A DNA stretch of 64,000 nt from Vibrio sp. S9_S30 (GTDB lineage Bacteria; Pseudomonadota; Gammaproteobacteria; Enterobacterales; Vibrionaceae): positions 418,995 through 482,994 of the forward strand of contig NZ_JAAUWT010000001.1 of assembly GCF_014694455.1 (NCBI RefSeq), given 5' to 3'. The first letter of the stretch is position 1; every line of letters starts with the position of its first letter. The notes under the pieces are model-generated. The model was not told the origin of the DNA and did no database searches. It was given only the letters and a program-made list of their open reading frames with translations. Below are positions 1 to 8,073 of the stretch, piece after piece. The position numbers were made by a program, and so were the translations under genes.

Positions 1-18
1 ACCAAACGGTTGTTTTTT

Positions 19-258
19 TTAGGAGTTCAAACTCCGATTCAATATCTGCAGAAACTTTTTGATGGCTGCTACAGTTTTTGATCTTTCTGGTACGACGCCC
101 AGTTTCCCATCAATTTTTAATTCTGGGTTCACTGTTTTTAGCTTATTTAGGGAAGTTTGTACCCATTTAATGTCTTCTTTATTGTTGAAACCACCTATGC
201 CTACCGACTTATTCATGGTCATATCCATATCTCCTGAAAATTTAACTATATAAATCAT
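19..258 (-). CDS. Small peptidoglycan-binding-like domain protein, probably 3'-disrupted
   Basis: The 79-residue product contains a pattern typical of PG_binding_1-like domains: a VGIGGFNNKEDIKWVQ segment, a leucine/asparagine helix, then IDGKLG and a TVAAIKKF helix. No signal peptide or catalytic domain is present. The frame closes soon after the helix. Changing the A-run at about 56-60 by one base would instead keep the reading frame open to the window edge, with an acidic continuation (ADIESEFELLKK). The gene is therefore either a short stand-alone domain or a longer protein broken by a homopolymer frameshift. The domain assignment is by motif resemblance only. Confidence 0.5.
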   Translation of the reverse strand: MIYIVKFSGDMDMTMNKSVGIGGFNNKEDIKWVQTSLNKLKTVNPELKIDGKLGVVPERSKTVAAIKKFLQILNRSLNS

Positions 259-441
259 TGATATAAGCTAATTACAATATTGAAAAGTTAATAAAATGAA
301 CGTTTTAGGTAGACTTACTGCTTTAGTGTAATAGGTTAAGTAATCAATTACATGAATGCTGGAAAATAGAAGTGAGTCAGGTATTTTAAAACAATCTCGG
401 GTACATTAAGAAAATACAAACGAGTGATAGGTAAAATAGGG

Positions 442-1089
442 ATGAGCAAACAGCAACTAAAAATTGATTTGGTATCCGATGTCTCTTGTCCGTGGTGTAT
501 TGTCGGGTATAAAAGGTTGGAACAAGCGATGGCGCAAGTTGCCGACCAAATTGAGGTGGAAGTGAATTGGCATCCGTTTGAGCTTAACCTCGATCTTCAT
601 CAAGGGGGCGTTAACTTGCGTGACTACCTGATGAAACGTTATGGCACAACCGCAGAGCAAAGTATTCAGGTGCGAAATAATCTGACTCAATTAGGGAAAG
701 AGGTCGGCTTTGATTTTAACTTCTCCGACGAAATGAACGTATACAATACCCGCGATGCTCACAAGCTGGTCGCTTGGGCGGGTGGCTTCCATAAGCAAAC
801 CGAGATGAAGCTCGCGTTATTCCAAGCGTATTTTAGCGATGGGAAAGCGATTGAAAATCACGAAGTACTAACCCATTGCGCCGAATCGGTTGGACTTGAC
901 CCTGCGGAAGCGAGACAGGTTCTCTTATCTGAGCAGTGGAACAAAACGGTAGAAGATGAAGAAGTGCACTGGCTATCACTCGGTGTGCACGCTGTTCCGG
1001 CGATGGTGATCAATGAGCAGCATCTGATCAGTGGCGCACAACCCGTGAATATTTTGGTCGAGGCAATGAAAGACATTGCCTCGCAATAG
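442..1089 (+). CDS. DsbA-family (FrnE-like) oxidoreductase
   Basis: A 215-residue thioredoxin-fold protein of the 2-hydroxychromene-2-carboxylate isomerase/DsbA group. The N-terminal beta strand LKIDLVSDVSCPWC carries the CPWC redox pair near residue 17, followed by an all-helical insertion and a late VHAVPAMVI segment holding the cis-proline. No signal peptide is visible, so a cytoplasmic FrnE-like protein is more likely than periplasmic DsbA. A GTG at 424 would add six residues; the ATG at 442 fits the family N-terminus better, though neither start has a strong ribosome binding site. It appears monocistronic. Substrate is unknown. Confidence 0.88.
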   Translation: MSKQQLKIDLVSDVSCPWCIVGYKRLEQAMAQVADQIEVEVNWHPFELNLDLHQGGVNLRDYLMKRYGTTAEQSIQVRNNLTQLGKEVGFDFNFSDEMNVYNTRDAHKLVAWAGGFHKQTEMKLALFQAYFSDGKAIENHEVLTHCAESVGLDPAEARQVLLSEQWNKTVEDEEVHWLSLGVHAVPAMVINEQHLISGAQPVNILVEAMKDIASQ

Positions 1090-1141
1090 GGGAAAGCTTA
1101 CTTAAGCCACCAAGCTTGCTCGCCTAGCAGCCATTTTCGTA

Positions 1142-1330
1142 TTAGTTATCTATTGCGTCTTTGATTTTCTGATCCGTTTTGTATTGGCTCAAGGCATAGA
1201 CCGACCAAATCGCAGCAGGAATCCAACCAATTAATGTAATTTGCAGAATCAGGCAGATGATGCCACTGAATGGTCTGCCGATGGTGAAAAATTGCAGCCA
1301 AGGTAGCAGCAAAGCTAAAAGTAAACGCAT
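1142..1330 (-). CDS. YqaE/Pmp3-family small membrane protein
   Basis: A 62-residue hydrophobic protein with two predicted membrane segments (about residues 2-21 and 24-48). It has the Pmp3/UPF0057-type signature LLPWLQFFTIGRPFSG and IGWIPAAIWSVYAL, with a short charged C-terminus. Family members are small inner-membrane proteins, linked in yeast and plants to membrane potential and salt tolerance; the bacterial role is poorly defined. It is transcribed convergently with the upstream thioredoxin-fold gene. The length is slightly above the usual 50-55 residues because of the C-terminal tail. Confidence 0.75.
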   Translation of the reverse strand: MRLLLALLLPWLQFFTIGRPFSGIICLILQITLIGWIPAAIWSVYALSQYKTDQKIKDAIDN

Positions 1331-1442
1331 AGTCTATATCCATGATTTGTTATGTCGTTCCACTATTATTGCGCCTGCTATCCAATTTAAAAAGTCTTAT
1401 GAGTGAGAATGTTCCCTACAACCCTTTTCTAAAGGAAAAATC

Positions 1443-2612
1443 ATGCCTTCTTTGTTTGATAGACCTCACAATCGTATAGGAACGGGCTCAGTGAAGTGGG
1501 ACTGCAACCAACAGAAATTTGGTGCTGTCAGTGATGATGCTATTCCTATGTGGGTATCTGATTACGATTTTGCCATTCCTCCGCCAGTGTCTAAAGCGTT
1601 GCAGTCGCGGCTAGAACAGGGGGTTTTTGGGTACACCGAGATCACCCCAACGTATTTCGACACTGTCAAAACGTGGTATCAAGAGCAGCATCAGCTCAAT
1701 CTGGATACCAATTGGGTACTGCCAGTGAATGGCGTTATGCCGGGCATCGCATTGGTGATTGAGCAAATCACAAACGAAGGCGATTCTATTGCGGTTCAGT
1801 CTCCGGGGTACGGTAAGTTTAAAGAAGCCGTTGCTCTATCAAATAGAGTGGTCGAAGAGATTGCCATGGTGTCGGGAGCCGAGGGTTATGGCATGGATCT
1901 GAATGCCATCGAAGCCGCTTTTGCATCCGGTGTGAAAGGATTCATTCTATGCAATCCTCACAACCCTGTAGGGCGGGTTTGGCGCTCTGAAGAGGTGCAA
2001 GCGATAGCGGAATTGTGCTACCGCTACGATGTGTGGCTGATCAGTGATGAGATATGGTGCGATTTAGCGTTAGCAGGGCACCAATGCTGGAGCGCGCTGA
2101 ACTTGGAAGAACGGTATTTACAAAAGCTGGTGGTAACAACGGCTGCGACCAAAACGTTTGGATTGGCTTCCTTAAGGTTAGCCAACCTTGTTATACCGAA
2201 TCCCGCGCTTAAAGGAGCGCTGGAAAAGCGAAGAAAAGCGCTGTTCCTTGATTTGTTTGATGCCATGGCCATCATTGCATCCCAAACGGCTTATGGTACA
2301 TCGTTGAGTTGGTTAAATGACCTAAAGGCATACGTACTTGGGAACATGGAATACTTGAATGATTTTCTGCGTCAGTATATTCCAGAGGTTTCATTTCGAA
2401 TGCCACAATGTGGATACCTTGTGTGGGTCGATTGCAGAGCACTCAATCTGACCGATGAAGCGCTTCGTCAGCAATTTGTTGATATTGGTGTATTGCCTTC
2501 GATGGGCACTGAGTTTGGTGTGGGTGGCAGTGGGTTTGTTCGATTGAATTTAGGGTGTCCCCGCGACACATTAGCACAGGCGTGCCAAAGGCTGTTAAAG
2601 CTTAAGAGCTAA
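1443..2612 (+). CDS. MalY/PatB-type cystathionine beta-lyase (PLP-dependent)
   Basis: A 389-residue fold-type I aminotransferase-like enzyme. The N-terminus (FDRPHNRIGTGSVKWD, then IPMWVSDYDFAIPPPV) is the MalY/PatB hallmark. CNPHNPVGRVW (around residue 170) and ISDEIWCDL bind the cofactor, and ATKTFGLASLR near residue 236 holds the Schiff-base lysine. Family members cleave cystathionine or cysteine to pyruvate, ammonia and a thiol; E. coli MalY also modulates the maltose activator MalT. A ribosome site AAAGGA lies seven bases before the ATG. It stands alone and ends in a bidirectional hairpin shared with dapD. Confidence 0.9.
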   Translation: MPSLFDRPHNRIGTGSVKWDCNQQKFGAVSDDAIPMWVSDYDFAIPPPVSKALQSRLEQGVFGYTEITPTYFDTVKTWYQEQHQLNLDTNWVLPVNGVMPGIALVIEQITNEGDSIAVQSPGYGKFKEAVALSNRVVEEIAMVSGAEGYGMDLNAIEAAFASGVKGFILCNPHNPVGRVWRSEEVQAIAELCYRYDVWLISDEIWCDLALAGHQCWSALNLEERYLQKLVVTTAATKTFGLASLRLANLVIPNPALKGALEKRRKALFLDLFDAMAIIASQTAYGTSLSWLNDLKAYVLGNMEYLNDFLRQYIPEVSFRMPQCGYLVWVDCRALNLTDEALRQQFVDIGVLPSMGTEFGVGGSGFVRLNLGCPRDTLAQACQRLLKLKS

Positions 2613-2619
2613 AAAGCAG

Positions 2620-2655
2620 ACACAAAAAGACCAGCGTCATGCTGGTCTTATAATA
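2620..2655. terminator. Bidirectional terminator between malY-like gene and dapD
   Basis: A perfect 9-bp stem, AAGACCAGC (2627-2635) and GCTGGTCTT (2641-2649), closes a 5-nt loop. On the minus strand it is followed by a T run, so it best serves dapD; on the plus strand the tail is A/T-rich and weaker. Confidence 0.75.
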
Positions 2656-2708
2656 TTAATATAAACAAAAGTTTACGTGTTTATACAATGCCATCACAAT
2701 CGAGGTGA

Positions 2709-3740
2709 TCAGTTATTGCTGTGAAGCTCGCTGTTTAACTCAACGGCTGTTTTGTTGGTTAGGCACTCAATTTGTCCTGTGACCGAGTTGCGACGGAACA
2801 AGAGATCCGATTTACCAGCAAGGTCACGTGCTTTCACTACTTCGACTTCTTTTCCGTCTGAATCCAGCATGCGCACTTTAGAACCCGCTGTAACGTACAG
2901 ACCCGACTCAACCGTACAACGATCGCCCAGCGGGAAACCAAGACCAGCGTTAGCGCCAAGCAGTGAGTTCTCACCGATAGAGACAACGACTGTACCACCG
3001 CCAGAAAGCGTACCCATGATGGACGCACCACCACCGATATCAGAGCCATTACCGACAACCACACCCGCAGAAATACGACCTTCAACCATGCTCACACCAG
3101 CCGTACCAGCGTTGAAGTTGATGAAACCTTCGTGCATAACCGTCGTGCCTTCACCTACGTGCGCACCAAGGCGAACGCGAGACGTATCCGCAATACGAAC
3201 ACCAGTCGGTACGATGTAATCCACCATTTTCGGGAATTTATCCACGCAATCAACAGACAGGTTACGACCTGCTAAGCGTGCTTCGATTTGACGATCGGCC
3301 AGTTCAGGCAGATCGATCGGACCTTCGTTAGTCCATGCGATGTTATGCAGCAGACCAAAGATACCATCAAGTACGGTGCCATGAGGTTGTACTAGGCGGT
3401 TAGAGATCAGTTGAAGCTTTAGGAAACCTTCGGCAACAGAGGTTGGTTTCTCATCCGTTGCGAGCACAACAAGAACTAATGGTTGCTCTGATTCTGCTGC
3501 TTTTGCGGCAAAAGAAGCGTTAGCCGCGTCGCCGTTTGCTTCGAATGCGTTTGCCAATTCTGCACTTTGAGCCGCAGAGATTTCAATTGCTTGGTTGCCC
3601 TCTTGGTAACCCGCCACTTCCGCTACTGCTTTCACCAATGCATCGTTTGGGTTGAGCGTTGGGTTAGGGAAGAAAGCTTCAATGATTTTGCCGTCGCGGT
3701 TCTTGGTAGCCGTACCAAATGCCAGAGAAAATGTTGCCAT
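2709..3740 (-). CDS. dapD: 2,3,4,5-tetrahydropyridine-2,6-dicarboxylate N-succinyltransferase
   Basis: DapD transfers succinyl from succinyl-CoA to tetrahydrodipicolinate in the succinylase branch of lysine and meso-diaminopimelate synthesis. The 343-residue length is that of the long DapD class. The central part (about residues 170-290) shows hexapeptide repeats of a left-handed beta helix, including VRLGAHVGEGTTVMHEG, GVVVGNGSDIGGGASIMGTLSGG and ENSLLGANAGLG. The N-terminus MATFSLAFGTATKN is characteristic. Ribosome site AAGGAGA lies just upstream of the ATG. Transcribed alone, with a hairpin terminator downstream; no lysine riboswitch was recognised in the leader. Confidence 0.96.
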   Translation of the reverse strand: MATFSLAFGTATKNRDGKIIEAFFPNPTLNPNDALVKAVAEVAGYQEGNQAIEISAAQSAELANAFEANGDAANASFAAKAAESEQPLVLVVLATDEKPTSVAEGFLKLQLISNRLVQPHGTVLDGIFGLLHNIAWTNEGPIDLPELADRQIEARLAGRNLSVDCVDKFPKMVDYIVPTGVRIADTSRVRLGAHVGEGTTVMHEGFINFNAGTAGVSMVEGRISAGVVVGNGSDIGGGASIMGTLSGGGTVVVSIGENSLLGANAGLGFPLGDRCTVESGLYVTAGSKVRMLDSDGKEVEVVKARDLAGKSDLLFRRNSVTGQIECLTNKTAVELNSELHSNN

Positions 3741-3911
3741 GAGTGAAATCTCCTTGGTTGAATTTCTTTCGTTTGCTTAGGCGGGGGTCACCACCCAAAC
3801 AAATCATCAATCTCGTTGACATGCATCCTACTTACCCCGCAGACGAGATGAAAGAGGGAAAAGCCGGATAGTCTGCCAAACGATATATGCTGTCTGATTA
3901 GAGATATAATA

Positions 3912-3952
3912 TCTCTAAAAAGAAAATAGCCAGCAATATTAAACTGGCTATT
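3912..3952 (-). terminator. Rho-independent terminator of yebG
   Basis: A 10-bp stem AAATAGCCAG (3923-3932) and CTGGCTATTT (3943-3952). On the minus strand it is followed by TTTCTTTTTAG, the expected T-rich tail, about 35 nt after the yebG stop. Confidence 0.8.
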
Positions 3953-3986
3953 TGGGTCAATGATGAGTGCGTAGCGCCGATGCAGA

Positions 3987-4298
3987 TTAGGCTGCGTCTT
4001 CTTCAGGCTCGTTCGAGTCGTCCGCTTTATCTTTCACCGCTTTAGGCTTTTTAGGCGTCTCGGCTTTGCGCTTTTTCGCGCCAAGAGCATACAACACTTC
4101 ATCTTTATTCTTCGCCAGATAAAGAGACAGTTCTTCTTGTTTCCCTTCATCTTCAATGAGATTGCTTCCTGATATAATACCGAACAGCTCATCAGCCATA
4201 TCTAACATTTTGTCATAAGCGTCGGCTTCAGCCTTAGAGGTAAAAGTCATCTTTTCTTCTCCGTTGCGCTCCACCACGTACTTGACGATTACAGCCAT
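3987..4298 (-). CDS. yebG: YebG-family SOS protein
   Basis: A 103-residue protein starting MAVIVKYVVERNGEEKMTF, the standard YebG opening, followed by an acidic helical core (SKAEADAYDKMLDMADELF) and a basic C-terminal tail (KKRKAETPKKPK) that ends acidic. YebG is a LexA-controlled protein of uncertain function in E. coli; the basic tail suggests DNA association but this is not shown here. A LexA box lies 33 bp upstream of the start, supporting SOS control. The gene is monocistronic with its own terminator. Confidence 0.9.
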   Translation of the reverse strand: MAVIVKYVVERNGEEKMTFTSKAEADAYDKMLDMADELFGIISGSNLIEDEGKQEELSLYLAKNKDEVLYALGAKKRKAETPKKPKAVKDKADDSNEPEEDAA

Positions 4299-4330
4299 GG
4301 TTATCCTCTTTTGAACTTAGATTTGATCTA

Positions 4331-4346
4331 CTGGTTGTTTATACAG
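4331..4346 (-). promoter_or_regulatory. LexA operator upstream of yebG
   Basis: Read on the minus strand the site is CTGTATAAACAACCAG, followed by TA. It matches CTG-N10-CAG, the LexA core, with an AT-rich centre on the left half. Its position just upstream of yebG is that of a promoter-overlapping operator. Confidence 0.8.
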
Positions 4347-4456
4347 ATTGTTTGCCTGAGTGTCTAGCCCACAAACGTATTGTGAGAGGTCAATACCTGT
4401 GTCTTCAAGCCCTATGTCTTCCAATCCTATTTCTTCCAACCCTGTCTTTGCCACAC

Positions 4457-5341
4457 CTAAACCTGCCAACGTGAACAGAACTCCAAGAATGCTTTAAGAA
4501 GCGGGCTTTGGTACTTTTCTTTGTGCAGCAGTATCCAGAACTTTCGTTGAAAATCGATCGGCAAATCTAAAACAACAACTCGCCCAGCGTCAATCGCGTG
4601 TTGTACCGACCGGCGAGATATACACGCTAGCCCCAAGTTTGCGGTTGTACCGTTGATAATGGCTTCGGTTGTATTCAGTTGAAAAGATTCTTGCCAATAC
4701 TCAATGCGTGGTGCAATTCGTTGGGTGAAAAACTCTCGGCTTCCCGACCCAGATTCACGTAAAAGCCAATCGGTGTATTCTAAATGTCGCACACCTAAGT
4801 TTGTCTGCTTTGCGAGTTCATGTTTTGGGCTTGCGATGATACACATTTCATCCAAGCACCAAGGTTGAGTGATGAGCTGGGGGTGCTGCGTTTTTCCCTC
4901 TATTAATCCAATGTCCAATTCATAGTCTGCCAGTTTTTCGCAAATGAGGGCGGTATTGGCAATAAAAAGCGATTGGTGATGGTGTTGAGTGACAGAGCGA
5001 AAATGACTGAGCATAAATGGGGCGATTTGGTTACCTATGGTATCACTGGCACCAATATTCAGTTCGCCATGTAGGGCTTGATCACTTTGGAATAACTGAT
5101 CGATATCGTTGGCTCGATGCAACAGTTCGTCGGCAATGGGCAGCAGCCTTTTCCCTTCACGGTTCAATATTAAGCGATTGTTCACGCGGTCAAATAAAAC
5201 ATGCTTGACCTGCTTTTCGAGTTCGCTCAACGACATACTGACCGCCGCTTTGGACAAGTAAAGCTGGTCTGCAGCGGCGGTGATGGTTTTTTCCTGTGTT
5301 ATAGCCACAAAAACTCGGAGCTGTTTCAGCGAAATATTCAT
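4457..5341 (-). CDS. LysR-family transcriptional regulator
   Basis: A 294-residue LTTR. Residues 1-60 form the winged helix-turn-helix (LKQLRVFVAITQEKTITAAADQLYLSKAAVSMSLSELEKQV); residues 90-290 form the two-lobed effector domain, including LNIGASDTIGNQIAP and DIGLIEG. The overall pattern resembles the YeiE/CysB-like branch with anion or sulfur-related effectors, but the ligand is not readable from sequence. It is divergent from a TDT transporter gene 102 bp away, the usual layout for a LysR protein and its target. It probably controls that transporter and itself. Confidence 0.88.
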   Translation of the reverse strand: MNISLKQLRVFVAITQEKTITAAADQLYLSKAAVSMSLSELEKQVKHVLFDRVNNRLILNREGKRLLPIADELLHRANDIDQLFQSDQALHGELNIGASDTIGNQIAPFMLSHFRSVTQHHHQSLFIANTALICEKLADYELDIGLIEGKTQHPQLITQPWCLDEMCIIASPKHELAKQTNLGVRHLEYTDWLLRESGSGSREFFTQRIAPRIEYWQESFQLNTTEAIINGTTANLGLACISRRSVQHAIDAGRVVVLDLPIDFQRKFWILLHKEKYQSPLLKAFLEFCSRWQV

Positions 5342-5358
5342 TACGTTCAGTTTTTCTT

Positions 5359-5406
5359 AACCTTGGTTTAAATATATTCAGATATAATTAAATGGTTGGC
5401 AAGGTT
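5359..5406. promoter_or_regulatory. Inverted repeat in LysR/TDT divergent promoter region
   Basis: AACCTTG (5359-5365) and CAAGGTT (5400-5406) are perfect 7-bp arms flanking a 34-bp A/T-rich centre between the divergent genes. It could be a LysR binding site or simply flank the overlapping promoters. The spacing is longer than a classical T-N11-A box. Confidence 0.35.
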
Positions 5407-5443
5407 ATTATGTTACTACTGAGTTAATAGAAGATAAGCATCC

Positions 5444-6418
5444 ATGATCAAGAAAATGACCACCAGAAGTGCTCTGGCACCTACTCCAATGGCAGGGTTA
5501 GCACTTGGTATTGCAAGTTTAGGGTGGAGTTGGGAAAACGCCGCCAATCTAAACGGTATAGGGCAATGGCTAAGTGCTGGTATTGCGAGTGTTCTCTTGA
5601 TCATCTTAACGATTAAGTTCATGTCTCATCGGCATTTGCTTAAGGAGGACATGGCGCATCCTGTTGTTGGAAGTGTATTGCCTACTTTTGCGATGGCTTT
5701 GATGGTGATCTCTCACAGTCTCGGACAATGGAATCAAGGGCTTGGTGATGCTGTTTGGATGGCGGCGGTCTTAATACACCTCTCCTTTTTGGTTAGCTTT
5801 ATCTATCACCGAAGCTTGAATTTCCAGTTAAGCCATATGGTGCCGAGTTGGTTTGTTCCACCAGTTGGTTTGATTGTTGCTGATGTCTCGTTTTCAGGGA
5901 CGCCTGCGCTGAGGTATATTGCTGAAGGTGTGCTTAATTTTGGCTTGGTGACTTACGCCATTTTGTTGCCAACCATGATTTACCGTCTTGTTTTTTGTGA
6001 CAATGTCCCCGATGCTGCGAAACCGACTATTGCGATTCTTGCGGCACCTGCCAGCCTATCTTTGGCGGGCTACTTGTCGGTAACACAAGAACCCTCTCCT
6101 ATTTTGGTGGCATTATTATTTGGTATTGCCATTCTGATGACGGTGATCATTTATGCTGCTTTCTTCCACTTGCTTCGTTTGCCTTTTAGCCCTGCGTATG
6201 CCGCTTTTACCTTTCCAATGGTGATTGGTGCAACGGCGTTATTTAAGATGGCGGATTGGTTAGAAAGCATTGCTGTAATGCAGCAGTACGTTGAACAAGT
6301 TCGTTTTCTTGCAAATATTGAGCTGTTTGTTGCCAGTGCGGTCGTTGGTTATGTGTGTTGGTGTTACATTCGGCATGTACTACCAACCGTGATCATGTGC
6401 AAAAAAGTGGTGAATTAG
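5444..6418 (+). CDS. TDT-family transporter (TehA/SLAC1-like)
   Basis: A 324-residue integral membrane protein with about ten hydrophobic segments. It opens with TPMAGLALGIASLGWSWE, the first-helix pattern of the tellurite-resistance/dicarboxylate transporter family that includes E. coli TehA and plant SLAC1 anion channels. Further signatures are SHSLGQWNQGLGDAVW, MVPSWFVPPVGLIVADVS and FSPAYAAFTFPMVIGATA. It likely moves a small anion (sulfite, dicarboxylate or similar) across the inner membrane. The divergent LysR gene is the probable regulator. Substrate cannot be assigned. Confidence 0.85.
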   Translation: MIKKMTTRSALAPTPMAGLALGIASLGWSWENAANLNGIGQWLSAGIASVLLIILTIKFMSHRHLLKEDMAHPVVGSVLPTFAMALMVISHSLGQWNQGLGDAVWMAAVLIHLSFLVSFIYHRSLNFQLSHMVPSWFVPPVGLIVADVSFSGTPALRYIAEGVLNFGLVTYAILLPTMIYRLVFCDNVPDAAKPTIAILAAPASLSLAGYLSVTQEPSPILVALLFGIAILMTVIIYAAFFHLLRLPFSPAYAAFTFPMVIGATALFKMADWLESIAVMQQYVEQVRFLANIELFVASAVVGYVCWCYIRHVLPTVIMCKKVVN

Positions 6419-6466
6419 TTGATCACGGGGTAGTTTTGGTGTTTCACATTGCGTGCTGAACGTGGT

Positions 6467-6566
6467 GTGTACAGAACATAATGTGTACAGAGCATAGTGT
6501 GTACAGAGCATAGTGTGTACAGAGCATAATGTGTACAGAACATAGCGTGTACAGAACAGTGTGTAC
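6467..6566 (+). repeat. 16-bp tandem repeat, about six copies
   Basis: GTGTAC occurs at 6467, 6483, 6499, 6515, 6531 and 6547, exactly 16 bp apart, then at 6561 after a 14-bp step. The unit is close to GTGTACAGAGCATAGT with a few substitutions. It lies between the convergent transporter and methyltransferase genes, and each unit contains TGTACA. It is too short and spacerless to be a CRISPR. Confidence 0.9.
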
Positions 6567-6584
6567 TGAAGCGGCTCCTCAAAC

Positions 6585-7463
6585 TCAAAGTGGGATCTTT
6601 ATAACTTCTTTGGTCAGTAACGTATCGGTGATCAAGGCAATACCAATCTCATTCAAATCAATAGACAGGGCGACTCGTTCATCTTCTTCAATTTTTTTCC
6701 ATGCGTTCTGCATACCTTCAGACCAATTAATGTCATCGATAATCATTACTGTGGTTTTAGCTAAGTAGGGTAGAGCCGTATTGAAGTAGTTCAGGACTGC
6801 ATCATGGTCATGGTGCCCATCGTTAAAAAGGTAATCGATGGTTTGATGCGCCTCGAGCGTATTTTGAAATGTGGAATGAAAGGGACCAGTCACAACAGAT
6901 GCATTCTTCAATTCCATGAAATCAAGGCTTTCTTGCGCAATCTTCGCCACTTCTGGTGAGCCTTCGAGTGTGAGTATTTTTCCTTTTTGATTCATCTTAA
7001 GGGCAGCGGCTTGGTAACAGGCTGATATGCCCACGCATGATCCCAATTCTAAGCATGTATCGGGCTTCAAATAGCGAATGAGTTTAAACAGAAATACTCC
7101 CCAAAATGCAGGTTTGCTAGAGCAGCACACTGCGCCAATGGTGGAATGGAATTCGATGCCCAATGCCATCTCTTCTTGCGTTCTCACGATATTTGGATGA
7201 CCTGCCCCATAATCCAATACCGAAATCTCGGCATTCGACCCCAATAAAGTCGCACGGCGCTGTTCAATTTTCTCGAACGCAACTTTTTCGTCTGGAGAGT
7301 AAGTGTTATTAAGTGCATCGTATAATGCAGCCCCGACGGCTTGCACTTCGGGAGACTCGTGTTCCATTAAGCTTTCGAGCTCTAGCCTTGCCCGAAAACC
7401 ATTCACTTTATGAACCGACGTTTTTAGCCAGCTTTTCACTGCCCTTGCCACAACATTTGGCAT
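6585..7463 (-). CDS. Class I SAM-dependent methyltransferase (O-methyltransferase-like)
   Basis: The 292-residue product has a Rossmann methyltransferase core: motif I LELGSCVGISACYQAAAL (about residues 137-154), motif II ILTLEGSPEVAKIAQESL, and DYLFNDGHHDHDAVLNYF, the DGxH metal/substrate region seen in Methyltransf_24 and catechol-type O-methyltransferases, then VMIIDDINW. The N-terminal 100 residues are helical. The substrate is unknown. It is convergent with the TDT transporter across the 16-bp repeat and has no obvious operon partner. Confidence 0.82.
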   Translation of the reverse strand: MPNVVARAVKSWLKTSVHKVNGFRARLELESLMEHESPEVQAVGAALYDALNNTYSPDEKVAFEKIEQRRATLLGSNAEISVLDYGAGHPNIVRTQEEMALGIEFHSTIGAVCCSSKPAFWGVFLFKLIRYLKPDTCLELGSCVGISACYQAAALKMNQKGKILTLEGSPEVAKIAQESLDFMELKNASVVTGPFHSTFQNTLEAHQTIDYLFNDGHHDHDAVLNYFNTALPYLAKTTVMIIDDINWSEGMQNAWKKIEEDERVALSIDLNEIGIALITDTLLTKEVIKIPL

Positions 7464-8073
7464 ATCTAACCTTTTTTATGACTGTTCATTCAACGCCATC
7501 ACTGCTATTACGCATGCGCTGAAACGGTGGTGTTAGCGCATAGAATAAATTAGCGTAAGCAGCACAGGCTAAATGAAAGAATTACAACACCCTCTCCTTT
7601 TTAAACCGACATGATTTGTCTAGTTGAAAGGAGCACCAAAGTAAGTCTGATCTTCACCTTTGCTTGTTACCTCATTATGGTAAAGGCATAAATTCAATCG
7701 ATCTATGTTATAAAGCTGCAAATTATCAGTTAATAGAATAAAACGTGAATATTGTGACCATAACTGTGTAAATGGTCGCGAAAATGAGCCGCTGATGATA
7801 TTCATTGGATTTAATAAAAATCTGAGTTTCATAATGCTCGGTTTGATCAAGAAAAATGAAATGTCACAGTGAGTGGATGATTCGTTTCCTACATGATGAA
7901 GTCAGGGATTGAAGAGAGGGGGGCGCGGATAGACCATTAGGATGCAATACATTGAAGTAACATACTGATTGCTCGCTCTTTCATTCGTATTTGGCTGCAT
8001 ATTTCAGTTCAGCAGATTCGATGCTCTATGCTAATCTAAGCAGTAACCGTCCAACCATGCCGCCGGATGCTTT
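7464..8073. other. Intergenic stretch without a recognisable gene
   Basis: About 600 bp between the divergent methyltransferase and recC genes. It is A/T-rich with short open frames only; a 76-codon frame on the minus strand (7620-7850) has no ribosome site and no recognisable product. It presumably holds the promoters for both flanking genes. I saw no hairpin with a T run and no insertion-sequence remnant. Confidence 0.5.

Noticed and set aside
6467..6566. CRISPR-like array
   Set aside because: Sixteen-bp units directly abut with no spacers, and no cas genes are in the window.
7620..7850. 76-codon minus-strand frame before recC
   Set aside because: No ribosome site, no recognisable motif, low-complexity A/T-driven composition.
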